DNA of 64,000 bases from CAZGUX01 sp046160045 (GCA_046160045.1 JBJXGR010000037.1:19829-83828); one strand, 5' to 3'; positions 28,217 to 37,470 are shown, counted from the stretch's first letter. The notes: generated from the sequence alone by a model not told the origin. Translations and numbers: made by a program.

Positions 28217-29212
28217 ATGAGCATTTCCCGGCGAGGTCTCTTCTCCTCGTTCAAAGCCATGCTGGCGGGCGGAAGCGCGGGACTCGTCTCCCGGCAGACG
28301 CTCGCGTTTGCACAGTCGTCTCCCGCGCGCCCCTATGTGAATCCCCGCAGAGTCTTCCTTGGCGAGACCACCCGCAAGGAGTTTCGCGAGGCCCTGCAGT
28401 CGGGCAGGATCAAGGCGGCGATCATTCCCACCGGCTCCACCGAACAGCACAATGAGCACCTGACGCTGGACTGCGATGCCACCTGCTCTACCCTCATCGC
28501 CCAGCAGGCGGCTCTGCGCCTGTACCCCCAGATCATCGTGTCCACCCCTTGCCCGCTCGGCTACGCTCCCTATCACATGGCGCGTCCCGGCACCTTGACC
28601 TTGAGAAAAGAGACCTTCAAAGCTTACGTATTCGACGTGATTCAGAGCCTCGCCACTCACGGCATTCGTACGATCCTCGTGGTCAACGGGCACAACGGCA
28701 ACCACGCTCCGCTCCTCGAGATGATGCCCGAGTGGCGCAAACAACTGGGCATCACTCTCGACTCGGAGACCTACATCACGGCTTTCAAGGACGACGAGTT
28801 AGCTGGGTTTCTGACCAGCTACCGATTGCTCCGCGAGGGGAAACTCGACACCATCGGCCGCCGGACCGGGATGAGCCACGCCTCCGAAGTCGAGACTTCC
28901 ATCCTGATGGCTGCCCATCCGGAAAGGGTTAGACCCTTCACGATGGAAGAATATGACCAGGCGAAACTGAACTACGAGTCAGGGTATTCTCCCCAGGTAG
29001 CCGCGTATCTGGAGCCCTTCACCAAGCAGGGGTGGCCCAAGGGAGAGAACCCGGAAAACGCTCGGGATCGCGCCCGCCAGGAGCAGGCTCTCTTCGCGAC
29101 CAAGGAGAAGGGCGAGCGTCTCATCACGATCGCCACTCAATTCATTGCCGGCAAGCTCCAGCGAATGATCGCTGCGACGGAGAAGGGAACGCCCTGGCCG
29201 GTCAGAGGATAG
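28217..29212 (+). CDS. Creatininase family protein
   Basis: This 331-residue protein matches the creatininase/creatinine amidohydrolase family (PF02633). The metal-site motifs are readable: IIPTGSTEQHNEHLTLDCD near the N-terminus and VVNGHNGNHAPLLEMM in the middle, equivalent to the family GSTEQHG and NGHGGN signatures, followed by SHASEVETSILMAAHP with its conserved glutamate. The ATG at 28217 has an AAAGGAG ribosome site seven bases upstream; a longer reading from 28127 would be translated repeat DNA. The leader (ISRRGLFSSFKAMLAGGSAG) is Tat-like, so the enzyme may be exported. Family members hydrolyse cyclic amides or act in cofactor biosynthesis; the substrate here is open. Confidence 0.88.
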   Translation: MSISRRGLFSSFKAMLAGGSAGLVSRQTLAFAQSSPARPYVNPRRVFLGETTRKEFREALQSGRIKAAIIPTGSTEQHNEHLTLDCDATCSTLIAQQAALRLYPQIIVSTPCPLGYAPYHMARPGTLTLRKETFKAYVFDVIQSLATHGIRTILVVNGHNGNHAPLLEMMPEWRKQLGITLDSETYITAFKDDELAGFLTSYRLLREGKLDTIGRRTGMSHASEVETSILMAAHPERVRPFTMEEYDQAKLNYESGYSPQVAAYLEPFTKQGWPKGENPENARDRARQEQALFATKEKGERLITIATQFIAGKLQRMIAATEKGTPWPVRG

Positions 29213-29280
29213 CCTATCAGCCTGTGGCGAAATGTCGTATCGAGCGACTGAAGCGTCCGGAAACCGCTGAGAATACAGAG

Positions 29281-29301
29281 CCGCGACCGGAAGGGAGCGG
29301 G
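29281..29301 (+). repeat. GGAA-loop hairpin repeat, single copy
   Basis: One copy of the core CCGCGACCGGAAGGGAGCGG lies in the 120-base spacer between the convergent creatininase and PIG-L genes. It has the same orientation as the copies at 28015, 49847 and 50640. Confidence 0.8.
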
Positions 29302-29332
29302 CATTCTTTGACTTTTGCCACAGCCTGCTACT

Positions 29333-30205
29333 CTACGCCCCCTGCCACGGCCTGCCGGGATTGGACTGAAGATAGTCCACCACAACCGGGCGCATTCGCA
29401 CGAAAGCCTCCAGCTTGGGATACCCCGGCTCGCTCGTTTTCCAGATACTTCCGATCGAGTCTTTGCTCAGGCCGAAGATCGATGCCTGGGGCAGCCACGC
29501 TTTCTCCTTCGCATCCGCGGTCGCGCTGACGTCCACAAAGACATTCGGCGCATCGCTCTGACCGAGCGCCTGCCACCGGTCCGGCTTGCTGTTTGGATAG
29601 CAATAGACAGCGCTGACAATATGGGGAGGGTGCTTCGAGTCCTGGAACGTCTCTTCCATGGCAAACATGATGGCTCGCAACACCAGGTCTCCCGCGTCGC
29701 GATGATCGGGATGTCCGGCCAGGACGGCCACACCCGGATGATGCGTCAGGACAATGCTGGGACGAACCTCGCGAATCAGCTCCGCCACTGCCCGCAGGCT
29801 GGCCGTGTCCGCCGTCAATGGGCTGTCTTTCAGATCAAGTTGTCTCAGCTCCACCGGTTTCAGTTCGGCGTACGATTTCCTGACGCGGTCCAGGTAATAC
29901 TCGCGGGCCTGTTCCAGGGTTTTCAGGCGTTCCGTTTCCGGGTCATTGAGCCGGCCAAAGCCGCCTTGCGAAGGCTTCCAGAGGTGTCCGATTCCGGCGG
30001 TGAGGGGCGCCGCCACCGCCCGCTCGCCGCGGCGGGCATGCTTGAGCAGGGTGGCGCCGCATCCGCCCAAGACATCGGCCGGATGGGCCCCGAACGCGAG
30101 AATCGTCTCACCTTCTTTTTTCGTTGTCTGCCCGGCGGAGGGCCCGCCCGCCAGCAATGCGGCTGACCCCGCCATGAACTCGCGCCGTTTCCACATGATT
30201 CCCAT
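29333..30205 (-). CDS. PIG-L family deacetylase-like protein with altered active site
   Basis: This roughly 290-residue protein belongs to the LmbE/PIG-L family, zinc enzymes that remove N-acetyl groups from sugars (MshB, BshB). It shows FGAHPADVLGGCGATL, the family AHPDD motif, and GHPDHRDAGDL, the HPDH motif. In the first motif the first aspartate, the general base in MshB and BshB, is alanine (codon GCC), while the histidine and second aspartate that bind zinc and the later histidine remain. It may therefore bind metal without normal deacetylation. The leader (KRREFMAGSAALLAGG) is Tat-like. Starts at 30259, 30205 and 30196 are possible. It converges with the creatininase gene and is divergent from the receptor at 30444. 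Confidence 0.83.
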   Translation of the reverse strand: MGIMWKRREFMAGSAALLAGGPSAGQTTKKEGETILAFGAHPADVLGGCGATLLKHARRGERAVAAPLTAGIGHLWKPSQGGFGRLNDPETERLKTLEQAREYYLDRVRKSYAELKPVELRQLDLKDSPLTADTASLRAVAELIREVRPSIVLTHHPGVAVLAGHPDHRDAGDLVLRAIMFAMEETFQDSKHPPHIVSAVYCYPNSKPDRWQALGQSDAPNVFVDVSATADAKEKAWLPQASIFGLSKDSIGSIWKTSEPGYPKLEAFVRMRPVVVDYLQSNPGRPWQGA

Positions 30206-30443
30206 TCCGTATTGATCTTCAAGAACTCTATCAGGCATCCACCAGCCCACTCCAGGCATTTCTTGTGTTCCGCGAGTCAGGCGTCGAAGATCGGGTGAGC
30301 CTGCCGATCGAAAGAAAGGCTAAGTCCTTCGGGAAATCCGCATAGAAAGGACTCCCCGATCTCAAGTACAATATTCCACAACGGCTGTTGAAGGGGGGGG
30401 TGTCTCCGCGCACTTACCCAACCACCATTAGAGGGATACTGCT

Positions 30444-33400
30444 ATGACTAAACTGTTTCGTCTCCTGCCAGTGCGGCTGTCCGCCGCTCTGTTGGCCGGC
30501 GCGCTGAGTCTGTGGGCGCAATCCACTGCCGGCAACTTCGTCGGCACTGTGGCCGATTCCACCGGCGGCGGGGTCGCCAACGCGCCCGTCACTATCACGC
30601 GTCAGGAAACGGGCTTTGTTCGCAATGCCACCACCAACGGCGAAGGCAACTTTGAGTTCCGGATTGTGGAGCCTGGCACCTACACGGTCGTGGTGGAGGC
30701 GAAAGGCTTCAAGAAGTACACCAACAAGGATCTCCCGCTGGCCGCCCGGCAGACGCGCCGGGTCGACATCACGCTGGAAGTAGGCGCCCTTACCGAGAGT
30801 GTTACGGTCACGGCGGACGCACCGGTGATCAACACCGAGACCGCCCAGATCAGCGAGACCCGTACGTCGAAGTTGCTGGTGGAGGGCCCCCAAGGCACAC
30901 CGATCATGAACCGGTTTGGATTGAATACCGCGCAGTGGTCGCTGACGATCCGGGGCGGGACTTCTCCCGAAAGCAATTACAAGGCGATGGGTTCCAGGCC
31001 AACGATGTGGGAAACCGCGGTCGACGGCAACGCCGTCGAGGCTTCCTGGGTGGGCCCGCCCACCGAAGCGATCGCCGAGGAGAAGAATGTCGTCATCAAC
31101 GCCTCGGCCGAGCAGCGGGCGCCCGTTGTCATCGACGCGGTTACCAAGCAAGGCACCAACATACCGCACGGATCGTTCACGGCAAGTCTTACGCACGCGG
31201 CGTTCAATGCCCTCGGGGCCGGCCGCCCCGGCCAGCCAAGGGGAGCGTCGGTGCCGCGGAAAGTCTATAACCTGACGGGCGGCGGGCCGGTCTATATCCC
31301 GAAGATTTACGACGGACGGAACAGGACTTTCTTCTTCATCTCCGCCGAACGGAATCCCAGGTCGGACACGAACTACTTTCTCACGCAGTATATCGAGGCG
31401 GCGTCGGTACCCACGGCGGCCATGCGAAACGGAGACTTCTCGAGATACCTGGCGAAAACCAAGCCCAACCTCCAACTGACCAACCCGCTCACGGGCGTGC
31501 CGTTCGCGGGCAACGTCATCCCCCGATCAAGCTGGAATCCCGCGGCAGTGAAGGCCGTGGACCAGTTCTATCCGTCGCCGAACATTTCCCAGGTCAACGA
31601 CCCGGATCTTCCGTTCCGCAACCTTGAATACAAATACAACGAAGTCGGAACGTTCAGCCAGTGGTTCTGGCGGGTGGATCAGAAGATCACCGACAAGAAC
31701 ACCGCCGGCTTTAGTTACAACTCGCGGCCACTGATCGAAACGGGCCAGCACGCTGGATGGTGGGGCCTGCTGCCCACCACCGGGCGCTACTTCGCCGACC
31801 GGCGCGCTTGGGACTATGCCTGGCACGATACCCATGTGTTCAGCCCATCCGTGGTCAATGAGTTCAGACTGGGCTGGTACCGGGCGCACAACCAACTGGG
31901 AGGCACCCAGCCCGCGTCCACCGTCATCGGCGCTCTGGGAATCAATCTCGGCGGCGATGCGGCGCGGCGCACCTCGCTGAACGTGATTCCCGACATCAAC
32001 ATCACCGGTTACGACCGCATCGGCGGATTGTACGGGCAGACCGACGAACTGTTCAATTGGTGGAACTTCCGGAACAACCTGAGTTGGACCAAGAGTAAGC
32101 ACACCCTGAAGTTCGGTTACGACCACCGGTTCAAGCACTATAACGCGGACAATGTCTCGAAGGACGCGGCCGGCAACTGGAACTTCACCGGGCGGTTCAC
32201 CGGCGATGCCTTCGCGGACTTTGTTCTCGGCATCCCTGAGCAAACGGTCAGGTTCACGCCTCGTCCGATTCTGCTAGCCCGCTACAACGAGTTCGGTTTC
32301 TTCGTGCAGGACGATTTCAAGGCCAGCAGGAGTCTGACCATCAACATTGGCGCCCGAGTCGATCGGATCAGTCCCCGGATCGATGGCAGCGGTGCGCACT
32401 ACAACTTCAATCCCAAAACCGGGGCTCTCGTTGTGCCGAACGAAACCAGCAGAGGGCTGGTGAACCCCGCGTTTCCCAGGAGTATTCCCATCGAAACCGC
32501 GTCACAAGCAGGTTATCCGGAGCGGTTGACGAACCACTGGTTTGCGTTCACGCCCCGCTTCGGGATGGCATGGCGGCCCGGGGCCCAGAGCACACGAGTC
32601 TTCCGCCTCGGCTATGGCGTCTTCTCGACCGACGCTGGCGCCCAGGGTAACAACTTCGCCCTTTTGCAGGGCGGCGGCCCATTCGCGTTGAGCGAGACCT
32701 TCATCAATAACGTGACGGGCGGGACACCGTTTGTCACCCTGGACCGGCCGTTTCCGGCGGCCTCCGGCAACGTTCCGGCCACGTTCAACATCACCGGCGT
32801 AAACCCGGCTCTCCGCTCACCGTACATGCAACAGTGGAACGTTTCCGTGGAGCAGCAGTTCGGGCTGTGGGCGTTGCGAGCGTCCTACGTCGGAGCGAAA
32901 ACGACACAGCTATCCTACACGCGAAACCTCAACAAGCCGGCTCCGAGTCTGATTCCCTTCACCACAAGCCGTCTGCTTTATCGCGGCTTCAACAACATCA
33001 ACTGGTTTGACTCCGGCGGCAACTCCAGATACCACTCGGCGCAGTTTCAGTTCACCCACCAGTTCCGCCGCGGCCTCTTCGTGGACGGTCTGTTCATGTG
33101 GTCGAACGAGATCGCCGACCTGGCCGATGGCGGCGGCCCTGGCACGGGAATCGAGAATCCTTACAATCGCAGCCGCGACCGCGCCAAGGCGTTCATCGAC
33201 TCGGTCGATTTCCGCACCAGCTTCATCTACCAGTTCCCCTTCGGCAAGGGCCGAAAATTCGCCGCCGATTCGAACCGCTGGCTCCACGCCGTCATTGGGG
33301 AGTGGGAGTTTTCCGGCATCATCGACGCCCGGAACGGACGTCCGGAAACGGTGACCTTCGCGGGGGCCGATCCGTCGAACACCGGTACCTTTGGAGGGCG

Positions 33401-33779
33401 CGCCAGCCTGGCCAGTGCGGGTTGCAACACGCGCCCTGGGCAGGGCCGGTTTGATTTCAAACCGTACCTGGCAATCGGCTGCTTCGCCGTCCCCACTGCC
33501 GGAGATTTCGGAAACCTCGGACGCGATATCCTCCGCAAGCCGGGCTCCTGGGATTTCAGCGGCAGCCTCTACAAGTTCTTCACGCTGCGATTCATCAGTG
33601 AGGACGTCAAGATGCGCTTCTCGGGCAGCATCCAGAACCTCTTCAACCACCCGACCTGGAACAACGTCGGCAACAATATCAGCGTGCCGGCGAGCTTCGG
33701 CGTGTTGTCCGGCCAGGGGGCGTTTGGACGCCGTTCGGGCGCCCGCTCCATTGCTCTGCAAGGTCAGATCCAGTTCTGA
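30444..33779 (+). CDS. TonB-dependent-receptor-like outer membrane protein
   Basis: This intact receptor of 1,111 residues has a signal peptide (LSAALLAGALSLWAQ), a carboxypeptidase-regulatory-like domain (about residues 32-115, FVGTVADSTGGGVANAPVT, ending VGALTESVTVTA), a plug region and a beta-barrel containing FGFFVQDDFKASRSLTI and FGMAWRPG strands. The C-terminal residue is phenylalanine (LQGQIQF). A GAGGGATA ribosome site precedes the ATG. It is followed by a strong terminator at 33821, so it is probably a single-gene unit or the end of one. Its length and layout match the receptors at 9498 and 15674, and like them it should import a bulky ligand. Confidence 0.9.
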   Translation: MTKLFRLLPVRLSAALLAGALSLWAQSTAGNFVGTVADSTGGGVANAPVTITRQETGFVRNATTNGEGNFEFRIVEPGTYTVVVEAKGFKKYTNKDLPLAARQTRRVDITLEVGALTESVTVTADAPVINTETAQISETRTSKLLVEGPQGTPIMNRFGLNTAQWSLTIRGGTSPESNYKAMGSRPTMWETAVDGNAVEASWVGPPTEAIAEEKNVVINASAEQRAPVVIDAVTKQGTNIPHGSFTASLTHAAFNALGAGRPGQPRGASVPRKVYNLTGGGPVYIPKIYDGRNRTFFFISAERNPRSDTNYFLTQYIEAASVPTAAMRNGDFSRYLAKTKPNLQLTNPLTGVPFAGNVIPRSSWNPAAVKAVDQFYPSPNISQVNDPDLPFRNLEYKYNEVGTFSQWFWRVDQKITDKNTAGFSYNSRPLIETGQHAGWWGLLPTTGRYFADRRAWDYAWHDTHVFSPSVVNEFRLGWYRAHNQLGGTQPASTVIGALGINLGGDAARRTSLNVIPDINITGYDRIGGLYGQTDELFNWWNFRNNLSWTKSKHTLKFGYDHRFKHYNADNVSKDAAGNWNFTGRFTGDAFADFVLGIPEQTVRFTPRPILLARYNEFGFFVQDDFKASRSLTINIGARVDRISPRIDGSGAHYNFNPKTGALVVPNETSRGLVNPAFPRSIPIETASQAGYPERLTNHWFAFTPRFGMAWRPGAQSTRVFRLGYGVFSTDAGAQGNNFALLQGGGPFALSETFINNVTGGTPFVTLDRPFPAASGNVPATFNITGVNPALRSPYMQQWNVSVEQQFGLWALRASYVGAKTTQLSYTRNLNKPAPSLIPFTTSRLLYRGFNNINWFDSGGNSRYHSAQFQFTHQFRRGLFVDGLFMWSNEIADLADGGGPGTGIENPYNRSRDRAKAFIDSVDFRTSFIYQFPFGKGRKFAADSNRWLHAVIGEWEFSGIIDARNGRPETVTFAGADPSNTGTFGGRASLASAGCNTRPGQGRFDFKPYLAIGCFAVPTAGDFGNLGRDILRKPGSWDFSGSLYKFFTLRFISEDVKMRFSGSIQNLFNHPTWNNVGNNISVPASFGVLSGQGAFGRRSGARSIALQGQIQF

Positions 33780-33820
33780 CGGCCCAACCTACCCGATTGG
33801 GAGGCTGGCTCCTTCACCCC

Positions 33821-33860
33821 ACTCCCGAATGCGGTCTCGGCCGCATTCGGGAGTTCTTTC
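33821..33860 (+). terminator. Rho-independent terminator after the third receptor
   Basis: Arms ACTCCCGAATGCGG (33821-33834) and its exact complement (33841-33854) flank a six-base loop and are followed by TCTTTC. A perfect 14-bp stem with a short U-rich tail 42 bases after the stop codon is a convincing intrinsic terminator. Confidence 0.85.
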
Positions 33861-33894
33861 GCCGCCGGCCGGTAGGGTACGGTAAGGTTCTCTT

Positions 33895-35370
33895 GTGAGT
33901 CCGTCTTTTCGACCAACCCTCGTTCGTGCGGCGGTTACGAGCCTTCTGCCACTGTTGGCGCTCGCGCAGAAGGACGCAGGAAGCCGCACTCGCCTCGCGG
34001 ACCTCACGCCGGTCGAGGTGGATCAACTTCGCCGGCTCACTCCGGCACCCATGCCCTCAACCGCCGAAGGCTTTGACCGGGTTCTCTCCGCTTTGCGCCG
34101 CGAACACGTCGAGCGTGCTTCGACGGCCCTGGACTACGAGGTGGTCAAGCTGTTCCGGAATCCGATCAGCCCAGGGAATTGCTTCCACGATTTCCTGCTT
34201 CGTCAGGCGGCCGCTCAGGGCGCCGAGCGCCTCGCGTTTCTGACCCAGGCACGCCAGACGCTCGACGCCGATTCTTACCGGCTTCGTTTTCAGGGAACGT
34301 GGCGGGCGATGACGAGTGACGGATGCCCGCCCGACGCACGAACGCCCGTCTGGCGGCGCTATCTCGCATCCCGGGGCATCGAAGCCCGCGACCCGCAAAA
34401 GGTGATGGGGTTCATCGAGAAGACCGCCTCGGCGTATGACGCGCAGTATCGCGATGAGCAGGATAACCTGGCCCGCCAGGCCGACCCGAATCGCCTGGGT
34501 TTTCGTGGAGGTTCGGGTCTGTTCGTGACCTCCATCTTCGACACGGCATTCCGTCTCGACCGTCTCGTGGCTCACATCCGGCGCGCGCGGGCCGAACCAT
34601 TCCAGCGCGTTCTGGTCGCCGGCCCCGGCCTGAACATCGTCGATCAGTTTCTGGGCACGCAGGTTCCCGTCTCCTCGCCCCAGCCGGTCTGCCTGCTCGA
34701 GAGCCTGCTCAGTCATCGCCTTGCCCATGAACGAACGCGCGTCGACTTGGTAGATCTGAGCCCGGAAGTGATGGCTCACTGGACACTGGCGTCGCGCGGG
34801 GTTGCCGACTATCCGATCCTGGCGTACCTGCTGGCCGGCGCCCCGCACGGCGAGGCCGGACGTTTGACCCGTGCCTATTTGGAGAACTTCGGCCGCCGCC
34901 TTCCGTCGTCGGAGGCAGAGTGGTTCGTCAACCGCGAGCCGCGGCGGGGAGTCCTTTGGGCCGATCCTTCCGGCCGGTTTCTTCCGGCGCCGGCAGGCCT
35001 TCATGTCCGCGAGTTCATCGCCCGTGCTGCCGTGTTGAAGCGGTTCGCGCCGAGCCTCGGTGACATCGTGACGGACCGCATCGCGGCCGAGGGAACCTAC
35101 GACTTGGCGGTGGCGACCAACCTGCTCCTGTACTTCGAGCCGCGCGAGGCGGCCCTTGCCGTGTTCAATCTGGGCCGTCTGCTCAACCCCGGCGGCTACC
35201 TGTTTGTCACGGAAGACTTGGACCCGGTGTTGCCTTCGGGCCATCCCCTTCAGCGGGTCTGGATCGACGAAATGAAGGACGCCGCGCCCCCGGGTGTGAC
35301 GCTGCCGGCACTGTACGTTTATCGGAAGCAGGCCTCCGCCCGGGCTCAACCGGACTCGGCGGCGCGGTGA
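33895..35370 (+). CDS. Exported methyltransferase-like protein
   Basis: This 491-residue protein opens at a GTG with an apparent signal peptide (VRAAVTSLLPLLALAQ). Its C-terminal half looks like a class I SAM-dependent methyltransferase: a glycine-containing motif I (RVLVAGPGLNIVDQ, about residue 238), an acidic strand end (VDLVDLSPEVM, about 283), and the strongly typical DLAVATNLLLYFEPREA segment (about 403) followed by LLNPGGYLFVTEDL, as in CheR-like enzymes. The N-terminal half (residues 30-230) is helical and unrecognised. A methyltransferase fold behind a signal peptide is unusual because SAM is cytoplasmic; the leader may instead be an anchor. It is followed by two genes at short spacing. 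Confidence 0.7.
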   Translation: MSPSFRPTLVRAAVTSLLPLLALAQKDAGSRTRLADLTPVEVDQLRRLTPAPMPSTAEGFDRVLSALRREHVERASTALDYEVVKLFRNPISPGNCFHDFLLRQAAAQGAERLAFLTQARQTLDADSYRLRFQGTWRAMTSDGCPPDARTPVWRRYLASRGIEARDPQKVMGFIEKTASAYDAQYRDEQDNLARQADPNRLGFRGGSGLFVTSIFDTAFRLDRLVAHIRRARAEPFQRVLVAGPGLNIVDQFLGTQVPVSSPQPVCLLESLLSHRLAHERTRVDLVDLSPEVMAHWTLASRGVADYPILAYLLAGAPHGEAGRLTRAYLENFGRRLPSSEAEWFVNREPRRGVLWADPSGRFLPAPAGLHVREFIARAAVLKRFAPSLGDIVTDRIAAEGTYDLAVATNLLLYFEPREAALAVFNLGRLLNPGGYLFVTEDLDPVLPSGHPLQRVWIDEMKDAAPPGVTLPALYVYRKQASARAQPDSAAR

Positions 35371-35397
35371 AAAGGCAAAAAGGAGAATATAGGTAGC

Positions 35398-36210
35398 ATG
35401 AGCAGGTTGTTCGTGATGTTGTTACTATCAGCCGCGTGCGGCTTCACTGGATGGGCGCGCACCGGGGAGGACGGTCTCAACTCCACCATCAAGGGGCAGC
35501 GGTTTGAGTTCGTGCGCGTCCGCGCCGGCAAGTTCCGGATGGGTTCGGCCACCGGCCACGAAAGGGAAAGGCCTGTCCACAAAGTCACGATCAGCAAGCC
35601 GTTTCAGATGGGGAAGTACGAAATCACCATGGAGCAGTGGGATGCCTTCATGGAAAAGAACCCGAGCCGCCGGCGGGGCAAAGGCGTTAACCTCCCCGTG
35701 GACAGCGTGACGTGGGAGGAAGCTCAGGAGTTCATCAGGAGACTCAACCAGGCCGATGCCGGCTTTACGTACCGTTTGCCGACCGAGGCCGAGTGGGAGT
35801 ACGCTTGCCGCGCCGGCCGAAAGAGTAACTTTACCCGCGACCTCGACACCACGGCATTCTGGTCTGGCAATTCCGGTAACGTCTGGAAGAACCTCAACAA
35901 GCCCGGCGAGGTTCTGGAGGGTCCGAAGATGCCGAGCCCGGTGGGGAGCAAGAAGCCGAATCCCTGGGGCATTCACGACCTGCAAGGCAACGTGTGGGAG
36001 TGGGTCGAGGACTGGTTTGCTCCCTATTCGAGCGCCTCGAGCGTCGACCCGCAAGGTCCGGAATCAGGCTCGACCAAAGTGTTTCGAGGCGGAAGCTGGC
36101 TCAACTGGGGTCTCGAGAAGGCCGAGGTGGAGCCTTCGTTCCGGGACCATCGGAAGTTCGGCTTCCGCCACACGGATCTCGGCTTTCGCCTGGTCCGGAC
36201 GCCGAGGTAG
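35398..36210 (+). CDS. Formylglycine-generating-enzyme-like (SUMF1 fold) exported protein
   Basis: This 270-residue protein has a signal peptide (LFVMLLLSAACGFTGWA) and a complete FGE-sulfatase fold: FRMGSATGHERERPVHKVTI, MGKYEITMEQWDAFM, the RLPTEAEWEYACRAG signature, GIHDLQGNVWEWVEDWF and VFRGGSWLNWG, ending GFRLVRT. True formylglycine-generating enzymes use a cysteine pair near the C-terminus; the corresponding segment here (EPSFRDHRKFGFRH) has none, so this is likely a non-formylglycine family member such as a hydroxylase-like or binding protein. It lies between the methyltransferase-like gene (27 bases) and the RidA fusion (16 bases), and probably forms an operon with them. Confidence 0.88.
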   Translation: MSRLFVMLLLSAACGFTGWARTGEDGLNSTIKGQRFEFVRVRAGKFRMGSATGHERERPVHKVTISKPFQMGKYEITMEQWDAFMEKNPSRRRGKGVNLPVDSVTWEEAQEFIRRLNQADAGFTYRLPTEAEWEYACRAGRKSNFTRDLDTTAFWSGNSGNVWKNLNKPGEVLEGPKMPSPVGSKKPNPWGIHDLQGNVWEWVEDWFAPYSSASSVDPQGPESGSTKVFRGGSWLNWGLEKAEVEPSFRDHRKFGFRHTDLGFRLVRTPR

Positions 36211-36226
36211 TGGAGCTTCAAACGAT

Positions 36227-37351
36227 ATGCGAACCAGTCATGCATGGATCGGTCTGGCCGCGTGCCTGACCCTGGGGAGTCTCGATGCCGGTGCGCAGGC
36301 GGTCCAATCGCGCGCACTCAAAATCGGGGACACGGTCTATCTGTCGGCCGCCGGCGGCGGAAGGCCGGGAGCGTCCATGGAGCAGGCGGTCCGGCAGGTT
36401 CTCCTCGAGCTTGAGTCTCCTCTTCGCGAGCACGGCCTTACCTTAGCGGACATTGTCTCGACCGATGTCTGGGTCACCGGCCTGGACAAAGCAACGGAAG
36501 TGCGGAAGGCATTCCAATCGGCCTTCAAGCGTCGTCCGCCCGCCGGGACCCTGACCGAGGTCTCCGCGCTGCCGGGCGGCGCCATCGTCCAGGTCGCCGC
36601 CGTCGCGGCCAAAGGAGACAAACGAGTCATTCGCCCGCAGGGAACCCGTCATCGGAATCCGCTCTTCAGCCCGGCCGTTCAGGCGGGAGACGCGCTCTAC
36701 CTTTCCGGCCAGACCGGCATCGACCCGGGATCCGGCAACCTGATCGCCGGGGACATCAAGGCTCACGTGGGCCAGTCCCTGAAGAACATCGGCTCGATCC
36801 TCGCGGCCGCGGGACTTGATTTCTCCAACGTGGTCCAGGCAAATGTCATCTTGACCAACCCCTCGGATTTCGGCCCGATGGGCGACGTCTACCGGACGTT
36901 CACCAGCCCGCCGCGTCCGGCCCGGGTCCCCCTTGGAGCCACACGGTTGGACCTCGGCGCCCCCGTCGAGATCACGATGCGGGCCCGCAAGACGAAGGGC
37001 CGGGCCATCCTGCCGGCGGGCATGGAACCCAGCGACAACTACAGCCGCGGCTTTCTCGCCGGACCGGAGTTGTATGTCGCGGGCATCGGCTCGGCCAAAG
37101 AGTCCGTCGAGGAAGGGACGCTGGACAGCCTGGAGCGGGTGAAGAAGATCGTCGAGGCGGCGGGCCTGTCGATGGGCGACCTCGTCGAAGCCCGCGTCTA
37201 CTTGAGCGACATCGGCAACCTCGATGCCATGGAGCGCGGATACCGGAAATACTTCGGAGGCGCTAAGCCGCCCACACGGGCGGTAGTAGCCGTGGCGAAC
37301 CTGCCGGCCAAGCTCAAGATCATGACCAGCTTTGTGGCCGCAAGACCGTAG
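36227..37351 (+). CDS. Exported protein with three tandem RidA/YjgF domains
   Basis: This 374-residue protein has a short signal peptide (AWIGLAACLTLGSLDAGAQ) and three consecutive RidA-like domains, at about residues 25-135, 143-255 and 262-373. RidA proteins deaminate reactive enamines and imines as homotrimers; here one chain supplies three copies. The arginine that binds substrate carboxylate in RidA aligns only with the middle domain (GATRLDLGAPVEI); the first has SALPGGAIVQV and the third ANLPAKLKIMT. So a single active site per chain, or a binding role, is likely. The ATG at 36227 is taken because a longer frame would overlap the previous gene. Export of a RidA protein is unusual. Confidence 0.85.
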   Translation: MRTSHAWIGLAACLTLGSLDAGAQAVQSRALKIGDTVYLSAAGGGRPGASMEQAVRQVLLELESPLREHGLTLADIVSTDVWVTGLDKATEVRKAFQSAFKRRPPAGTLTEVSALPGGAIVQVAAVAAKGDKRVIRPQGTRHRNPLFSPAVQAGDALYLSGQTGIDPGSGNLIAGDIKAHVGQSLKNIGSILAAAGLDFSNVVQANVILTNPSDFGPMGDVYRTFTSPPRPARVPLGATRLDLGAPVEITMRARKTKGRAILPAGMEPSDNYSRGFLAGPELYVAGIGSAKESVEEGTLDSLERVKKIVEAAGLSMGDLVEARVYLSDIGNLDAMERGYRKYFGGAKPPTRAVVAVANLPAKLKIMTSFVAARP

Positions 37352-37383
37352 CGCCTGTACTGCCTGTGGCCGCTTTCAAAGTG

Positions 37384-37414
37384 CCGCCGGGCGACGTTTC
37401 TTGTGGCCCGGCGG
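37384..37414. repeat. CCGCCGGGCGAC-type hairpin
   Basis: Arms of 12 bases with one mismatch flank a seven-base loop between the convergent RidA and DUF1501 genes. The element is preceded by CTTTCAAAGTG, the complement of the CACTTTCAA tail seen beside the copies at 28129 and 52806, so it is the same dispersed family in the opposite orientation. It may serve as a bidirectional terminator. Confidence 0.7.
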
Positions 37415-37470
37415 GCGCGTAGGGCAGGTCCCGGCTGCGTCGGGCGAGGGCTCGGAACTGCAAGCGCTTA

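Noticed and set aside
35398..36210. A functional formylglycine-generating enzyme
   Set aside because: The fold is right but the catalytic cysteines are missing, so only the fold is annotated.
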